Under the pieces are notes generated by a model. The model was not told the DNA's origin. It made no database searches and saw nothing but the letters and a program-made list of their open reading frames with translations. Below are positions 42,845 to 53,789 of a stretch of DNA of 64,000 nucleotides, one piece after another (the stretch's first letter is position 1; every line of letters begins with the position of its first letter). Both the position numbers and the translations under genes were made by a program. This stretch comes from Nezara viridula (taxonomy: Eukaryota > Arthropoda > Insecta > Hemiptera > Pentatomidae), in NCBI GenBank assembly GCA_928085145.1, contig OV725078.1:186563675-186627674 (forward strand), read 5' to 3'.

Positions 42845-43115
42845 TACCCAAAAATAGCTAGAAAATTTGGTTTTCCTACAAAGTATATTTATTTACCTGA
42901 AAGCAATAAGGAAAGGACAAAACGGTGATGCCAGGTAGAGAAGTAGAGAGCTAATAAAAATGTAACACATTGGATTGGGATTTCACATGGGGATGGGCAT
43001 CATAAAAGGAAAAGATTACCTGGAAATGAAAATGGCTAATAAATCACTGAGGCTTAACCATGCCATGAAAACAACATTTCTGTAAAATGCTGAAAAAACA
43101 TTTTTGAAAATTAAT
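42845..43115 (+). repeat. Dispersed repeat, second copy of 17395-17690
   Basis: ATAGCTAGAAAATTTGG, TATATTTATTTACCTGAA and AGATTACCTGGAAATGAAAA parallel the 17.4-kb copy in the same orientation. Confidence 0.55.
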
Positions 43116-43664
43116 ACTACGGATATTATCCTTTAATTATGTTTTGGAGTAATTCGGCACAAAATATGGTGAATTAATTAATTGATCTATGAAGCCAGGG
43201 AGGGAGGAAACTTGCGGGCTAAAAACCGCACAAAAAAAAAAATTGAAAAATATATTTTTTCATTGTCTATACTTATCAAATTATAACGTGTAAGCAGCTA
43301 ATATATGTGAGCACGTGACAAGATTTTTTTTTTTTATTTATCCTTAAAAGCATTATTGTTTCTGTGCTTGCCGATTTAATTTTTATTGTTTCTTTGCCCG
43401 AATCAAAGGTCCACTTTAACATCGTTTATGCAGGTTCATTTCTTCTTCTTTCACACATTTTCGAAAATTAATACCATGAATATTGTTTAATATATATTTA
43501 TAAAATATGAATAAATTAATAATGATAGCAAATGAAATAAAAAATAAATAAATAATCCGTACAAATCTACTTTATCTGTATAAAATACCAATCATATTTA
43601 AACAGCCAAATTATTCCTTTAAAAAACAAAGCATCTCTTCCGTTAGTTTGCATATTTTTTTATT

Positions 43665-43720
43665 TTCCGTTTGTCAACGTTTCGAGCTCTTGACTCATCT
43701 TCATAGATAATTTTTCAGCT
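43665..43720 (-). repeat. Hammerhead-like/CGAAACGTTG motif, copy 4
   Basis: Minus strand: CTATGAAGATGAGTCAAGAG, then CTCGAAACGTTGAC. The helix GAGTC/GAGCTC is poorly kept. Related to 10665-10735. Confidence 0.4.
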
Positions 43721-44029
43721 TTGGGCAACAATACAATTAGCTTAATACATGAATACAAATATTTTTATAAAACATTATAACAAATATTGTACATGAGTTG
43801 TGTTTTTCATTATGTACAAACAAACAATTTTTAAACACTCATCACTTTATCATTTTAATCCACAACTAACGTTTATAAAAAGCATTATCTATTTTTTTTT
43901 TTTACACCGTAAAATTACACTTTTTCATTGTAGATGAATGAGTACATTTTCAAAGTCATATTGCATCTGTTAGTTGGGTCTGAAGTTTCTTCTAATCATA
44001 TTTAGTTTTTTCATCCCTCTCCTACGTTA

Positions 44030-44177
44030 TTTCTACTTTCACTTACCTATATATGAAATATACTGTAATGGTAAGTCTTGCGAGCGTGAAAATTTTCGAA
44101 TCTGAATTTTCAACGGAAATACATGTTTTTAGGTCTCCTGAATCCAAATAACCAAATCCCGCAAAATGGTCTCTCGC

Positions 44178-44214
<37 letters not shown>

Positions 44215-44880
44215 GAAAAGTTTAACTCGAAAACGAAAAATATACGTATGAATCTGATATTACGTATTTAAGCTAGGTATATGCCTTAAATGTTACATCA
44301 ACATTTTCGTCGAAATCGGCTCACCAGAAGTGTCACTTTATATCGACGGTGAAACACATTTTCACAATTTTCTCAAACACGGCTCTAACGATTTTGATTA
44401 AACTCGGTGATGTCACTTTACAGGGTTTAAATGCCCAATGTCCGTATACATATTCCTCTAAACTACGTTTAATTTTGTTTATCTTAAATAATTAACTATC
44501 TCTCATAATTAAGTGTTTCGAAAAAATGCTAAATATAACTTTTGAAAGAATTTGGTAATTGAAAAATAGAGAAAATGTTTATTTAGGTCGAAAATTAATT
44601 TCCGGAAATACTAGATATAAAGTATACGTGTAATATATCATTGGAATGCGGAGCATTATAGACAAATACAATATATAATATAGAAAGTCGTAGAAAGTAA
44701 TGGAGAGTGACGAAAAATTACAAATAATAATTGGTGAAGATTAGTATTATTTAGCGGAAATCACATGATTTCAAGGAAATTAAATTAAATTTACTAACTA
44801 AATGTAAACTTTTCTTGAGTTTGAAAAAAAAATTTAAAATCCACCCAATTAAGGCAATTGCATTGTTTAAAAAACTATTA
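44030..44880 (+). repeat. Dispersed repeat family R1, copy B
   Basis: Homologous to 38630-39420 over its length. It has a TG microsatellite where copy A has TGTGCGTGCG, and one extra segment of about 60 bases near 44360-44420. Confidence 0.8.
44178..44207 (+). repeat. (TG)n microsatellite
   Basis: Fourteen or so GT units inside repeat family R1, copy B. Confidence 0.95.
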
Positions 44881-45289
44881 CATAGTACTTATGTGATAGA
44901 AGAAGAAAAATATTTCATGGATGTATAGAGCAAATGTTTATAACCTTAAATATATTTACTGTAGTTTAATAATTCTAAGATGGAAGTGTCATGGCCGCAT
45001 CTACAGTTCAATACCTTGCATCGCTCTATCTTTGTTGCCCTGTCATCTGGTTATTTCTATATAAACTGCTGCTTTAAGTTGATAACAGTGAGTTTGTAAA
45101 CATTTGAACACATTAACATTGAAATAGTGAGGTGAGAGTCCTTAATTAACTATTAACTAGATATAAACTGATACAAGTTTTATAGAGGCAGCATAGCTGA
45201 TCGGTAATTCTCTAGCGGGTCTTGCTTTGTCTACGTAATATTCACGGCCACTCACACAGATGTGTATAAACATTATTTTTTTAGTGCTA

Positions 45290-45405
45290 CATCCTACGCC
45301 CTAATGAAGACCTACAAAGTGGGTCGAAACGTTGGCAAAAATTAAATAATTCTACTTATTTAATTTAGTATAAATTTGACCGCACCCCCCGATCAACTCC
45401 TTCTC
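45290..45405 (+). repeat. Penelope-like repeat end with hammerhead-like core, copy 5
   Basis: CTAATGA, the helix GACC...GGTC, GAAACGTTGG, an AT-rich spacer, then TTTGACCGCACCCCCCGATC and AACTCCTTCTC. Best-preserved module. The core has A where the conserved G5 is expected, so it should be inactive. Confidence 0.5.
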
Positions 45406-45639
45406 ATTATTTTTTTTAACATGGTATCGAGTTTTAACCTAATTACATAAGATTTATTTTTCTTTCTCTTTTTAATTATTTATTTTTCTTAGATATTTTT
45501 ATTTTTATTTATGTATATTAAGAATGTTTTATTTATTTTTTGTAAATAGATTACATTTGAATAATTTAATTCGTAAAATTTAATTTTCTATTAGATCATA
45601 ATTTTTTTTTTCACCATTCTAATTTTTTTTTTAATTGGA

Positions 45640-48197
45640 ACCTGATAACAACTCATCTTTTGAAGAATCGGAGGAAGAGACCCGGTTCTCAGAAATAAGC
45701 GAAACTGACTCGCAATATATGAAAAGACGAACCCTACAAAAGCGCCACTGAAATTCTGTCCCCGGGTCCGGTGGCAATTCACCCAATAAAAAAAAAAAAC
45801 AAGTCGGCCAAATAAAAATAAACACCTCCAGGCAAGAAATCAACGCCAAACACACCAGGTAATGCTTATACATCCGTAAAACTAGAACCAAACCCACTAT
45901 CTACTTCAACCAGTAACTCAGTTACAGTCAACAACTCATCGAATAACAATCTGGAGCAAAAAGAATTTTCTGATCCAGAACCGCCACCTATTTTCGTCTC
46001 AAATATAAACAATTTTATGTCCTTCGGGCAAGAAATTTCAGATCTAATAGCTCAGCCAAATTTTCACTGCTTTTCGAGTGTTAGTGATTTAAAAATAAAT
46101 ACTAACTCCAGACAAAATTATAAAAAGTTATAGATCATCTGAAATCCAAAAATTACGATTTCCACAGCTATCAACTTAAACATGGAAAAGCATACAGGGT
46201 TGTCTTAAGAGCTCTGCATTCAACTACCTCTATAGCCGTCATCAAAAGTGGCCTTGAAGAAATATGACACAGCGTCAGAAATATATCATCTGTTCTGCAC
46301 CCAAGGGAAAAATATCACCTACCCCTATTTTTTGTCGACCTTGAACCTGCCAAAAACAATACGGAAATTTGTCAAGTAAAACGATTGATATACTCTATTG
46401 TACGCTTTGAAGAAACACGACAAAAACCTATAATAGTGCAATGCACTGAATGTCAAAATCTAGGACACCATCAGGCCAGATGTATTAAATATGCAGGATC
46501 TCACACGTCTGAAACTTGCCAGAAACCAAGGCGAGAACCTGCGACATGTGCTTTTTGTGGTGAAGCTCACCCTGAGTGCTACAGAGGGAAGTGTACAAAA
46601 ATCTCATTAAGCAAAGAACTCGTAACTTTGCGATGAAAAGCCTTATTTGATCTACGCAGGAAAACCGCACCGAAACTCCTGAAATGGAAAACAAAGACAT
46701 TTTCCCAGCACATCCGAAATCATCGGGTCAACCCAGCCAACAACAACCTTCTAGCTCAACACAACACAACACCAGAACTTCTCATTTCCCAACTACGATC
46801 AAGAAACAGTAGACTCAACGTCAGGCGCCTCTGGCTTCTTAACCCAAGCCTAAATCCTCTAATCCTCAGTCTCAACCTACACTTTTGCAGGTCCCTCCTC
46901 ATCATCTACCCTTAAGGGCCAAACTCCCCCCAGAGCGTCCACACCTAGTTCCATCCGAACCTAATCTGAAGACCCCTTATCCACAGAATTTGGATCCAAC
47001 TCCTCGTACCTCGAGCACATCCCCCTTTCAACATTCCTAGCCGCACAAATCATCCACCGCAACCTTATGATCCAAATCCACTTCACAGCCACAACCCGAC
47101 CGACATAACTTCGATTTTAACATCCTTTCTAATAGATCTTGAAGATACTATCAAACTGCTCATCACCCTTCTCACCACACTCGTTTCTGAAATCCAAAGC
47201 CCCTAGCTATCCTCTTATGGAACGATAATGGACTACAAAACCACCGTGACGAACTAGACATATCTCTTCACGACTATCTTATTGTCATTGCTCTCCTGAC
47301 GGAAACTCACTTCACTCAACGATCAAACTTTTATATTTGTGACTAGATTACTTACAGATCAGAGCACCCAGACAACACTTCCCACGTCGGCTCTTGCATC
47401 CTTATCCATAAATCCTTATCCCATTCTCTAATTCCTTCCACTCCAACTGACACCATTCCACACAACCTCGGTAATCCTTTCAACTCGCCCTTTCCACCTC
47501 ATTTTCTCAGCTGTATACTGTCCTCCTGGTAATTCTCTCTCTTATAACCTTCTTGATTCATTATTCCAATCCCTCGGACCGCGGTTTATTGCTGGAGGAG
47601 ACTACAATGTAAAACACCAACGATGGGGTTGTCGAACATCCAACTCACGGGGTAACATGCTATCTCTCATCTCATCTTCCAATAGTTATTCTATCCTATC
47701 GCCCATGACTCCTAACTTTTTACCAACATCCCTCAAAAAACGCACTGATAGCCTGGACATATTTGTCACCTCCCAGTTTTCCTCTTCCCATGTCACAATC
47801 AAATTCCTGGATGACCTTTCTTCAGATCATAGTCCAGTTCTGCTTTCGTTACACTCAACCTTCGCTCCTAAGCCTTTCTTCCTACTTTGATTACAGGACG
47901 AGTAGACTGGGACAACTCTCGTTATGATTTGGAAAACAAACTGGACTTAAAAATTCCGCTTAAGACAATACAAAACATTGACAAAGCCATAGAAAAACTA
48001 AATATATCAATAGCAATCAGTATAAATGATAATACATCCACCAATAAAATCAAAAACATACGACATACTTACTTGTAACAACATATTCGAATCTTATTAA
48101 GGGAAAAACGCAGGGCAAGATGGAAGTGGCACAGGACCAGATATCCTACAGATAAAACTCACTATAACCAATTTACTAACAAACTAAAAGTAAAAAT
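45640..48197 (+). pseudogene. Diverged Jockey-clade LINE: ORF1 and endonuclease part of ORF2, decayed
   Basis: In order with many frame changes: an acidic N-terminus (EESEEETRFSEISE), PPPIFVSNINNFMSFGQEI, LPLFFVDLEPAKNN, the knuckles CTECQNLGHHQARC and CAFCGEAHPECYRG, a Pro-rich linker, endonuclease pieces (ETHFTQRSN, RGNMLSLISSSNSY, DDLSSDHSPVLLSL) and the start of the linker to RT (KRRARWKWHRTRYPTD). These align with the same positions of the 23-kb element. It stops near 48197, with all RT and the 3' end missing. A different repeat follows at once, so a deletion or rearrangement removed the rest. Confidence 0.85.
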
Positions 48198-48375
48198 GTA
48201 AGTAAACGGAAATATTTAAAGAGGTGATAACAGACCTGAAGAGCTATTACAAATTTTATATAAACTATCGTATGTTTTTCGGCAGAAAAGCGGGAAATTT
48301 AAATTTTGTATTATTTTATTGTCGCGTTTTCTCTTGATTAGGAAGCGAAATTTATATAATATAGACAATTAACAA
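48195..48375 (+). repeat. Copy of the dispersed repeat at 39950-40080
   Basis: GGAAATATTTAAAGAGGTGA, CAGACCTGAAGAGCTAT and TTGATTAGGAAGCGAA parallel the 39.96-kb copy. It abuts the broken end of the Jockey relic. Confidence 0.5.
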
Positions 48376-48729
48376 TTACTTTATAGTATAATAGACAAAC
48401 TTAAAATCAAACACAAACAGGGTATTAGGATTAAATATAATCAGTTGGTCGCCTGATACATTAAGGATCAATTCCCATAATAGAGATCAGTTGAACAAAC
48501 AATGGTTCATAAACACCTCAAATCATAAATTTTTGTAAAAGCACTCTTTTTTTAAAAGAAAATTTTTATTTTTATAATTAATTTACCACAATACATACCA
48601 GGGAATACAGTCACAGGGAAAAAAGAATTTAAAACTTTTGATAATTTATCGTTGTTATTTTTACTGATAATACAGGTATTGGGGTGACAGTATACCAAGT
48701 AACTTAATAGTTAGTCCAAGTAATACAAG

Positions 48730-49690
48730 TTTCTTGTATTTAAGAAAAGGCAAAGTAGCGGTGGTTAAGGCACTTTCCGGTCCGAACACTCTTCTGAATT
48801 TGGCTCAAACAAAAGACTAAGGCAAGGAGATGCTTTGGCAAGCCTCCTGTTTAATTTGGTGTTGGAAAAAGCAGTGAGAGAAACAGGTATCCAGAATAGT
48901 GGATATCCAGATGATCTTGATATAGTGGCGCGATCCTCTACTGCGCCTGCTGAGTCTTTCTTAAGCGTACAGAAAGCTGCCGCATGCATGGGACTGGCTA
49001 TTAATGAAAACATAACAAAATATATGTACACCGGTGGAGCCAGACTTCAAAAAATACAAGTTTGTTGAAGGAAGCTGTACCTTTGAGAGAGTGGAGGAGT
49101 TTATTAACCTTGGATCTCAGGTCACAGCAACAAATAATGTTTTCATTAAAATAAAGCGAAATATTACAGCGGCTAACCGATGATATTTTGGTCTGTTGAA
49201 AGAGCTCATTAGCAGAAAACCAAAGGTCCATTTATATAAAACTCTGATCAGGCCTGTCCTAATATACGCCTCCCAATTATCCACACAGGATAGAAATAAT
49301 ATCCTGGTCTTCGAGAGGAAGATTCTCCGAATAATGTATGGACCCGTGAGATATGAGGAATGCTGGAGAATAAGAAGAAATAAGAAACTCTATGAGCTGC
49401 TCCAGGATATAGATGTTGTGACCTTTATTAGGTAGGGATGCCTTGGGTGGGCATGGCATGTTGTACGAAATGTCTAAAAAAGTCATGGAAGAGAAAATCC
49501 ATTGTCCAAGTAGAGTCGGACGGCCAAGCTCCGGTGGATGGATAGCGTGGTACAAGACCTGCTTGGAGTTCGAAATTGGAAGGCAGCAGCCCAAAACCGA
49601 GCCGAATGGGGGAGACTCGTAGAGGAGGCCAAGACCCATTGAACATTTTAAGTATACCTTCTTGCGAAGATGAGACATACAATGAAATAA
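48730..49690 (+). pseudogene. RTE-like LINE reverse-transcriptase relic (3' part)
   Basis: GLRQGDALASLLFNLVLEKA, an altered catalytic box (YPDDLDIVARSS in place of YADD), KAAACMGLAINENITKYM, EEFINLGSQVTATNNVF, KVHLYKTLIRPVLIYASQ, the basic end RVGRPSSGGWIAWYK and a closing WKAAA-like part. Frameshifts near 49070, 49180 and 49435. It is the same kind of protein as the LINE at 13.6-16 kb but clearly diverged. The 3' end near 49690 (AATGAAATAAACC) has no long tail. Confidence 0.78.
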
Positions 49691-49699
49691 ACCACCTAT

Positions 49700-50030
49700 A
49701 ACAAGTAAAAGTGGAACAGTAATATTTTAAATTATTATTTATAAATATTTAAACAAAAACTGAAAATTTTAATTGAATTTACTGATATAAGTACTTATTT
49801 ACATGAACATAATTTAGCGTTCCTGTTTAAATTTACAGTCACTTTAAAAGAGGAACATACGTAATAATTATACAACCTATATTATTTACCATTGTAAAAA
49901 TTACTAAAAATAAACATATTTTCTTTTAACTTTTATAATAAAATTTAATTTATTGGAATGTATAATAATAGTTTTTGTTAATTTAAAAATATAAGAAAAT
50001 TAAATTAACACTTCTGAAACCTGATTGGTG
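49700..50030. other. AT-rich upstream region of the SAP30BP-like gene
   Basis: No element recognised. Confidence 0.5.
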
Positions 50031-50041
50031 GATGGGAAAGG

Positions 50042-50093
50042 GGTGGGGAGGAGTAGGAAGGAGTGGGGAGGAGTAGGAAGGAGTGGGGAGAGT
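50042..50093 (+). promoter_or_regulatory. Purine-rich tandem repeat upstream of the SAP30BP-like ORF
   Basis: GAGTGGGGAGGAGTAGGAAG, a 20-base unit present about 2.5 times, ends some 160 bases before the ORF start. It is a strong exception to the AT-rich surroundings and could be a GAGA-like or G-rich promoter element (inference). Confidence 0.4.
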
Positions 50094-50254
50094 AGTACCG
50101 ATCCTGCCAGCCAGGTATCACTCGATGCTAATTGCAGTTTCAGTTCACAATAACGTCCTGTATTGCTCTGTTCGACTATTGTAATTGTATATTCCATTTT
50201 CAAACCAGTCTGTACGGAGTTTTATCTATTTTCGAAATTTATTCTATGCGCACA

Positions 50255-50923
50255 ATGATGAGTTCGGCACAATCCTCCTTGATGGAAACCTATACAGATT
50301 CAGAAGACGAAGAATATGTGAGCAAAGAAAGTATCGCCATAAGTTTACCAGTTCAAACGAAACAGCCTGAAGTACCAAAAACAAAAGGACCTTTATCACT
50401 AGTATCATACCAAGCAGAAGATGATGATACTATCACTTCTGACGATGAGCTCCATGATGAAGCAACGGCTTTAACTGTTACATCCGCTGCTACAGGTCAC
50501 TCAAGTTCTGCTAATGCTTTGATTGACCCAATGTTTAAGGATGTGGATCTGCCACCAGAACCAACCGGAACATGTTCTAGCGATTTGACAAAAAAGATTG
50601 CAGAAATGACCGAATTAATGAATTTGAACGGTTGTGATATGAATCTAATCATTCAAAAAAGAAAAAGTTTTAGAAATCCCAGTATGTATGAGAAGCTTAT
50701 AGAATACTGTAACATCAATGAATTTGGAACAAATTATGAGCGTCGTGTTTATGATCCAATGAAATGGGGTGAGAGTTCATATTACGATGAACTGGCCAAG
50801 GCTCAGAATGCACATATGAAACGAAGAGAAAAGAAGAAAAGAGGAGGGGCAAAAGTTCAATTTATAACGGGCACTGCTACGAATAGCTTTGCAGACACGA
50901 AAAAAAAATCGAAGAAAAGATAA
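50255..50923 (+). CDS. SAP30BP: SAP30-binding protein (HCNGP) homologue, single exon
   Basis: The frame is open from 50132, but the first 41 codons look like translated leader. ATG at 50255 (MMSSAQSSLMETYTDSEDE) gives 222 residues. The N-terminus is acidic and Ser-rich. The HCNGP domain follows from about residue 105: LPPEPTGTCSSDL, GCDMNLIIQKRKSFRNPSMY, EKLIEYCNINEFGTNY, YDPMKWGESSYYDELAKAQ and KVQFITGTA. These agree closely with vertebrate SAP30BP (PPEPPGRCS, FRNPSIYEKLI, DELGTNYP). The end is basic (KKKSKKR); the long Thr/Ser-rich tail of the human protein is missing. Family role: a nuclear transcriptional co-regulator also tied to splicing. It has no introns, whereas the human gene has many, so it may be a retrocopy or an intron-loss gene. 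No stops or frameshifts. Confidence 0.9.
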   Translation: MMSSAQSSLMETYTDSEDEEYVSKESIAISLPVQTKQPEVPKTKGPLSLVSYQAEDDDTITSDDELHDEATALTVTSAATGHSSSANALIDPMFKDVDLPPEPTGTCSSDLTKKIAEMTELMNLNGCDMNLIIQKRKSFRNPSMYEKLIEYCNINEFGTNYERRVYDPMKWGESSYYDELAKAQNAHMKRREKKKRGGAKVQFITGTATNSFADTKKKSKKR

Positions 50924-51660
50924 TCAAAAAATGATGTTTCAAGTTGCACCTTGCCGGATGAACAATGTTACTACAGTTACTTCTGATGGTATTGTATCTT
51001 TATAAAAAAAAAAACAAAGAGCTAGACAAATATACATTTTGCTCAGGATTTTTTAAAAAAATATTTGATACTTGTGCTTTATCTAAGTTCGTAATTTTGA
51101 TGTAGCTGTTTTTTGTTTTCATGAGTTGGTTAAAATTTGTGATTTAGTGAACCTGGATTTCAATCACTAGAAATTTACATTTTTCTTGCAATTTACAGGG
51201 GAGTCACTTCTTGACATTGTTCGTATCTTTAGTTTATAATTTATGATATGGAATGAGTTTGATTGTAATTTTTCAAATATGTAGATTTATGTGTTATGTA
51301 CTTTTTATAATTGGCAGTGTGAAGAATTAATTGTTAAAAATGTCTTCCGATATATCATTTTATGTGAGTCATATTCTTATGTGTTTTGAGAATTCATAAT
51401 ATGAACATATATTTTCTGTGATAATAACTATTTTGTAAAGTTCCATGAAAATATAATGAGATTTTTTTTAAAATACAGATATAGTTGCTTACTTTTTAAT
51501 TTTTTATTCTTTATTTCCCTTTTTCCTTATCTTTATATTTTATAAAAGTTTCTTTTGAAGAAATTCATTAAGTGAAGATTTTTAAAAAGTTAAATCAAAA
51601 AGTACTTTGTAGAATTAACACAGAGCATTGTGCACTCACAATTAGTTTAACTATTCGATT

Positions 51661-51670
<10 letters not shown>
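50924..51670 (+). other. 3' flank of the SAP30BP-like gene
   Basis: An A run of about 12 bases starts at 51005, some 80 bases after the stop. It could be the remnant of a retrocopy tail, but no AATAAA precedes it. The rest is AT-rich. Confidence 0.4.

Positions 51671-51671
<1 letters not shown>

Positions 51672-51738
<67 letters not shown>
51672..51738. repeat. (TA)n microsatellite
   Basis: About 33 TA units. Confidence 0.95.
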
Positions 51739-51740
<2 letters not shown>

Positions 51741-52148
51741 GAGTTTGGGTAATTTTGATGAACTTGGACTATTTTGTCATCAAATATTGATTATATATAT
51801 TTATTTTATGAAAAAGCGACATTTAAAAAAAATCGTTATGGATAAAAACTGTAATTAATTAATTACAATATAGCACTAGCAACATAAAAGCACCAATTAA
51901 AACCTTGTAATCTTTTTTTTTTCTGAAAATATGCTACCTTCAGAAGAGAGGTTCTACTTACTATATTTATTTAACACCAATTAGCTAGTTTCTTTCTTAT
52001 CACTTCCTCTTCAGCAAACAATATGACGTACTTAAAAAAAAAAAAAAACACGAAATTTTGATTTTATGATATTCTTTAGAGAATCGCTACAAGAAGGATT
52101 ATATCAACTTAAATATTTCACATTATTTACGGGACTGTATACTTCATT

Positions 52149-52159
52149 AAACGTGGTTC
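52149..52159 (+). repeat. Target-site duplication, left copy (truncated Jockey)
   Basis: AAACGTGGTTC, identical to 53310-53320. Confidence 0.8.
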
Positions 52160-53309
52160 TGCATCTTGGGTTCCCGTGCTTTACATCCTTTTTTCCGCTG
52201 ACGTCCCTGCTCATTTCGATACCTTCCTTGCAACATTTGCTGATGACACCGCAATCCTATCATCTAACTCAGATCCTGAAATATCATCCTTAAATCTACA
52301 AAGGCACCTCTCCCTTATTGAGCACTGGTGTGATGAATGGCGCATTAAAGTTAATGAATCCAAATCCAAACACTTTACCTTCACTCTCCGACGCCATTCC
52401 ATCTAGCTTCCTTACTCACAGTCCGGTATCTTGGCTTTCTCTTAGACCGAAGACTGACATGGAATCCACATACAAGACTCAAAAGACAAGAACTCAACCG
52501 ACGATATGGCCAGCTATATACACTACTGAACAGAAAATCTCAACTTTCAATTGACAACAAACTACTGATCTACAAAACATTACTGAAACCTATTTGGACC
52601 TACGGACTGGAACTGTGGGGGACAGCAACATTTTCTAACATCAAACGCATTCAATCCTTTCAGTCCAAAGTCCTTCGAACAATAGTTGATGCTCCGTTCT
52701 ATGTTACCAACCAAACCCTATACCATGAACTTAATATTCCATTTGTCCTAGACCTTATTCCTCAAAAATTTTCCAAATTCCACCAAAACCTTACATATCA
52801 TCCAAATCCAATTGCACAATCCCTCTCTAGTACTATACATCCCTACAATCCTCCTCGAAGGTTGAAGCGGCAGTGGCCTTGAGAGTTGTTGTAAGAATAT
52901 ATTGGAGTTCTGGCAATGGCCTCTGAAGTATGTCTGGTTATAGTGTCTCTGCTCAGCCTCCATTGGTAATATCAGTGATGCGGCTGAGTGAAATACGCTG
53001 GGATCTCCTAGAGTTCCGCCTTTCCCTTCACGAGTGTGGGGAATGGCTTGGCTGGGAGATTTTCAGTGAATGAATATTGTAAATAATGTATAAAAGAATG
53101 TATGTTTTTAAGTATTTATTTTGTTAGATTAGTTTATTTTTGTTTAGTTTAGTATCTATTAGTTTATATACATTTACATTTAGTATTATTTTATTGCTGT
53201 TTATTACTTTTATTTATTGTGCATAGTATGAATGAGCTACACTTTATCACTATTACCATTGTCCTTGAATGTAAGAGATTGTAATATATCTCAATAAAGA
53301 AAAGTTTAC
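52160..53309 (+). mobile_element. 5'-truncated Jockey copy
   Basis: It begins inside RT (LGSRVLYILFSADVPAHFDT-like reading), includes FADDTAILSSNSDPE, KVNESKSKHFTFTLRRH and the C-terminal part in shifted frames, then the 3' UTR with GGAGTTCTGGCAATGGCC. It ends CTCAATAAAGAAAAG without a long poly(A). The 11-base AAACGTGGTTC flanks it. A small deletion after the residues LRRH and later stops make it inactive. The sequence is around 90 % like the 23-kb copy by eye; the 3' UTR differs more, so it may be another subfamily. Confidence 0.9.
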
Positions 53310-53320
53310 AAACGTGGTTC
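53310..53320 (+). repeat. Target-site duplication, right copy (truncated Jockey)
   Basis: AAACGTGGTTC. Confidence 0.8.
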
Positions 53321-53560
53321 AAATGCCCATATGGAAATTTGGACCATTAAATTATAATGTCTATTGTCATTTATCTATTTATTCAATTTTAATTTTTTTG
53401 GCTTTGTCTTATCTTAATATCTATGTTAATGGAATTGCGTTGATATATATGTGTGCGATTTAGTCTTATATTTCTAGCATTCGAATACTTTTTTTTTTTT
53501 GAAAATGTATGTGTTATAATGGTAATTGTTTATGTGGTATATTAGTGATAGTGTATCCAG

Positions 53561-53690
53561 CACTAGCGGATCCAGGATTTAACTTTGGGGGGGCTTCAGC
53601 CCGAAAGATTTTTTTTTCATATACATATAACGATAATTAATTTGAAAAAAAAAAGAAGAAATTAACTACCTATATGAAATGGTTAGTGTT
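53561..53690 (+). mobile_element. hAT-type MITE, copy 3, interrupted
   Basis: CACTAGCGGATCCAGGATTT, GGCTTCAGCCCGAAAG and CTACCTATATGAAATGG match copy 2 at 12115. The match stops where the CAAGACC-type repeat begins; the right half was not found. Confidence 0.7.
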
Positions 53691-53785
53691 GCCCAAACGC
53701 AAGACCAAGATGAGATCGAGGCGGTCTTGGTCTTGCGCACTTAGTCTTGGTCTTGCTCAAGAGTCTGGTAAGAGTATTGCAGTTA
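53691..53785 (+). repeat. CAAGACC-type repeat end, copy 4
   Basis: GTGTTGCCCAAACGCAAGAC, then a hairpin-like AAGACCAAGAT...GGTCTTGGTCTTG and AAGAGTCTGG. Matches 19770-19870. Inserted into the hAT MITE. Confidence 0.7.
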
Positions 53786-53789
53786 ACTA

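Noticed and set aside
50132..50254. N-terminal extension of the SAP30BP-like protein
   Set aside because: The residues are hydrophobic and unlike the family; the later ATG at 50255 leads into the acidic N-terminus expected.
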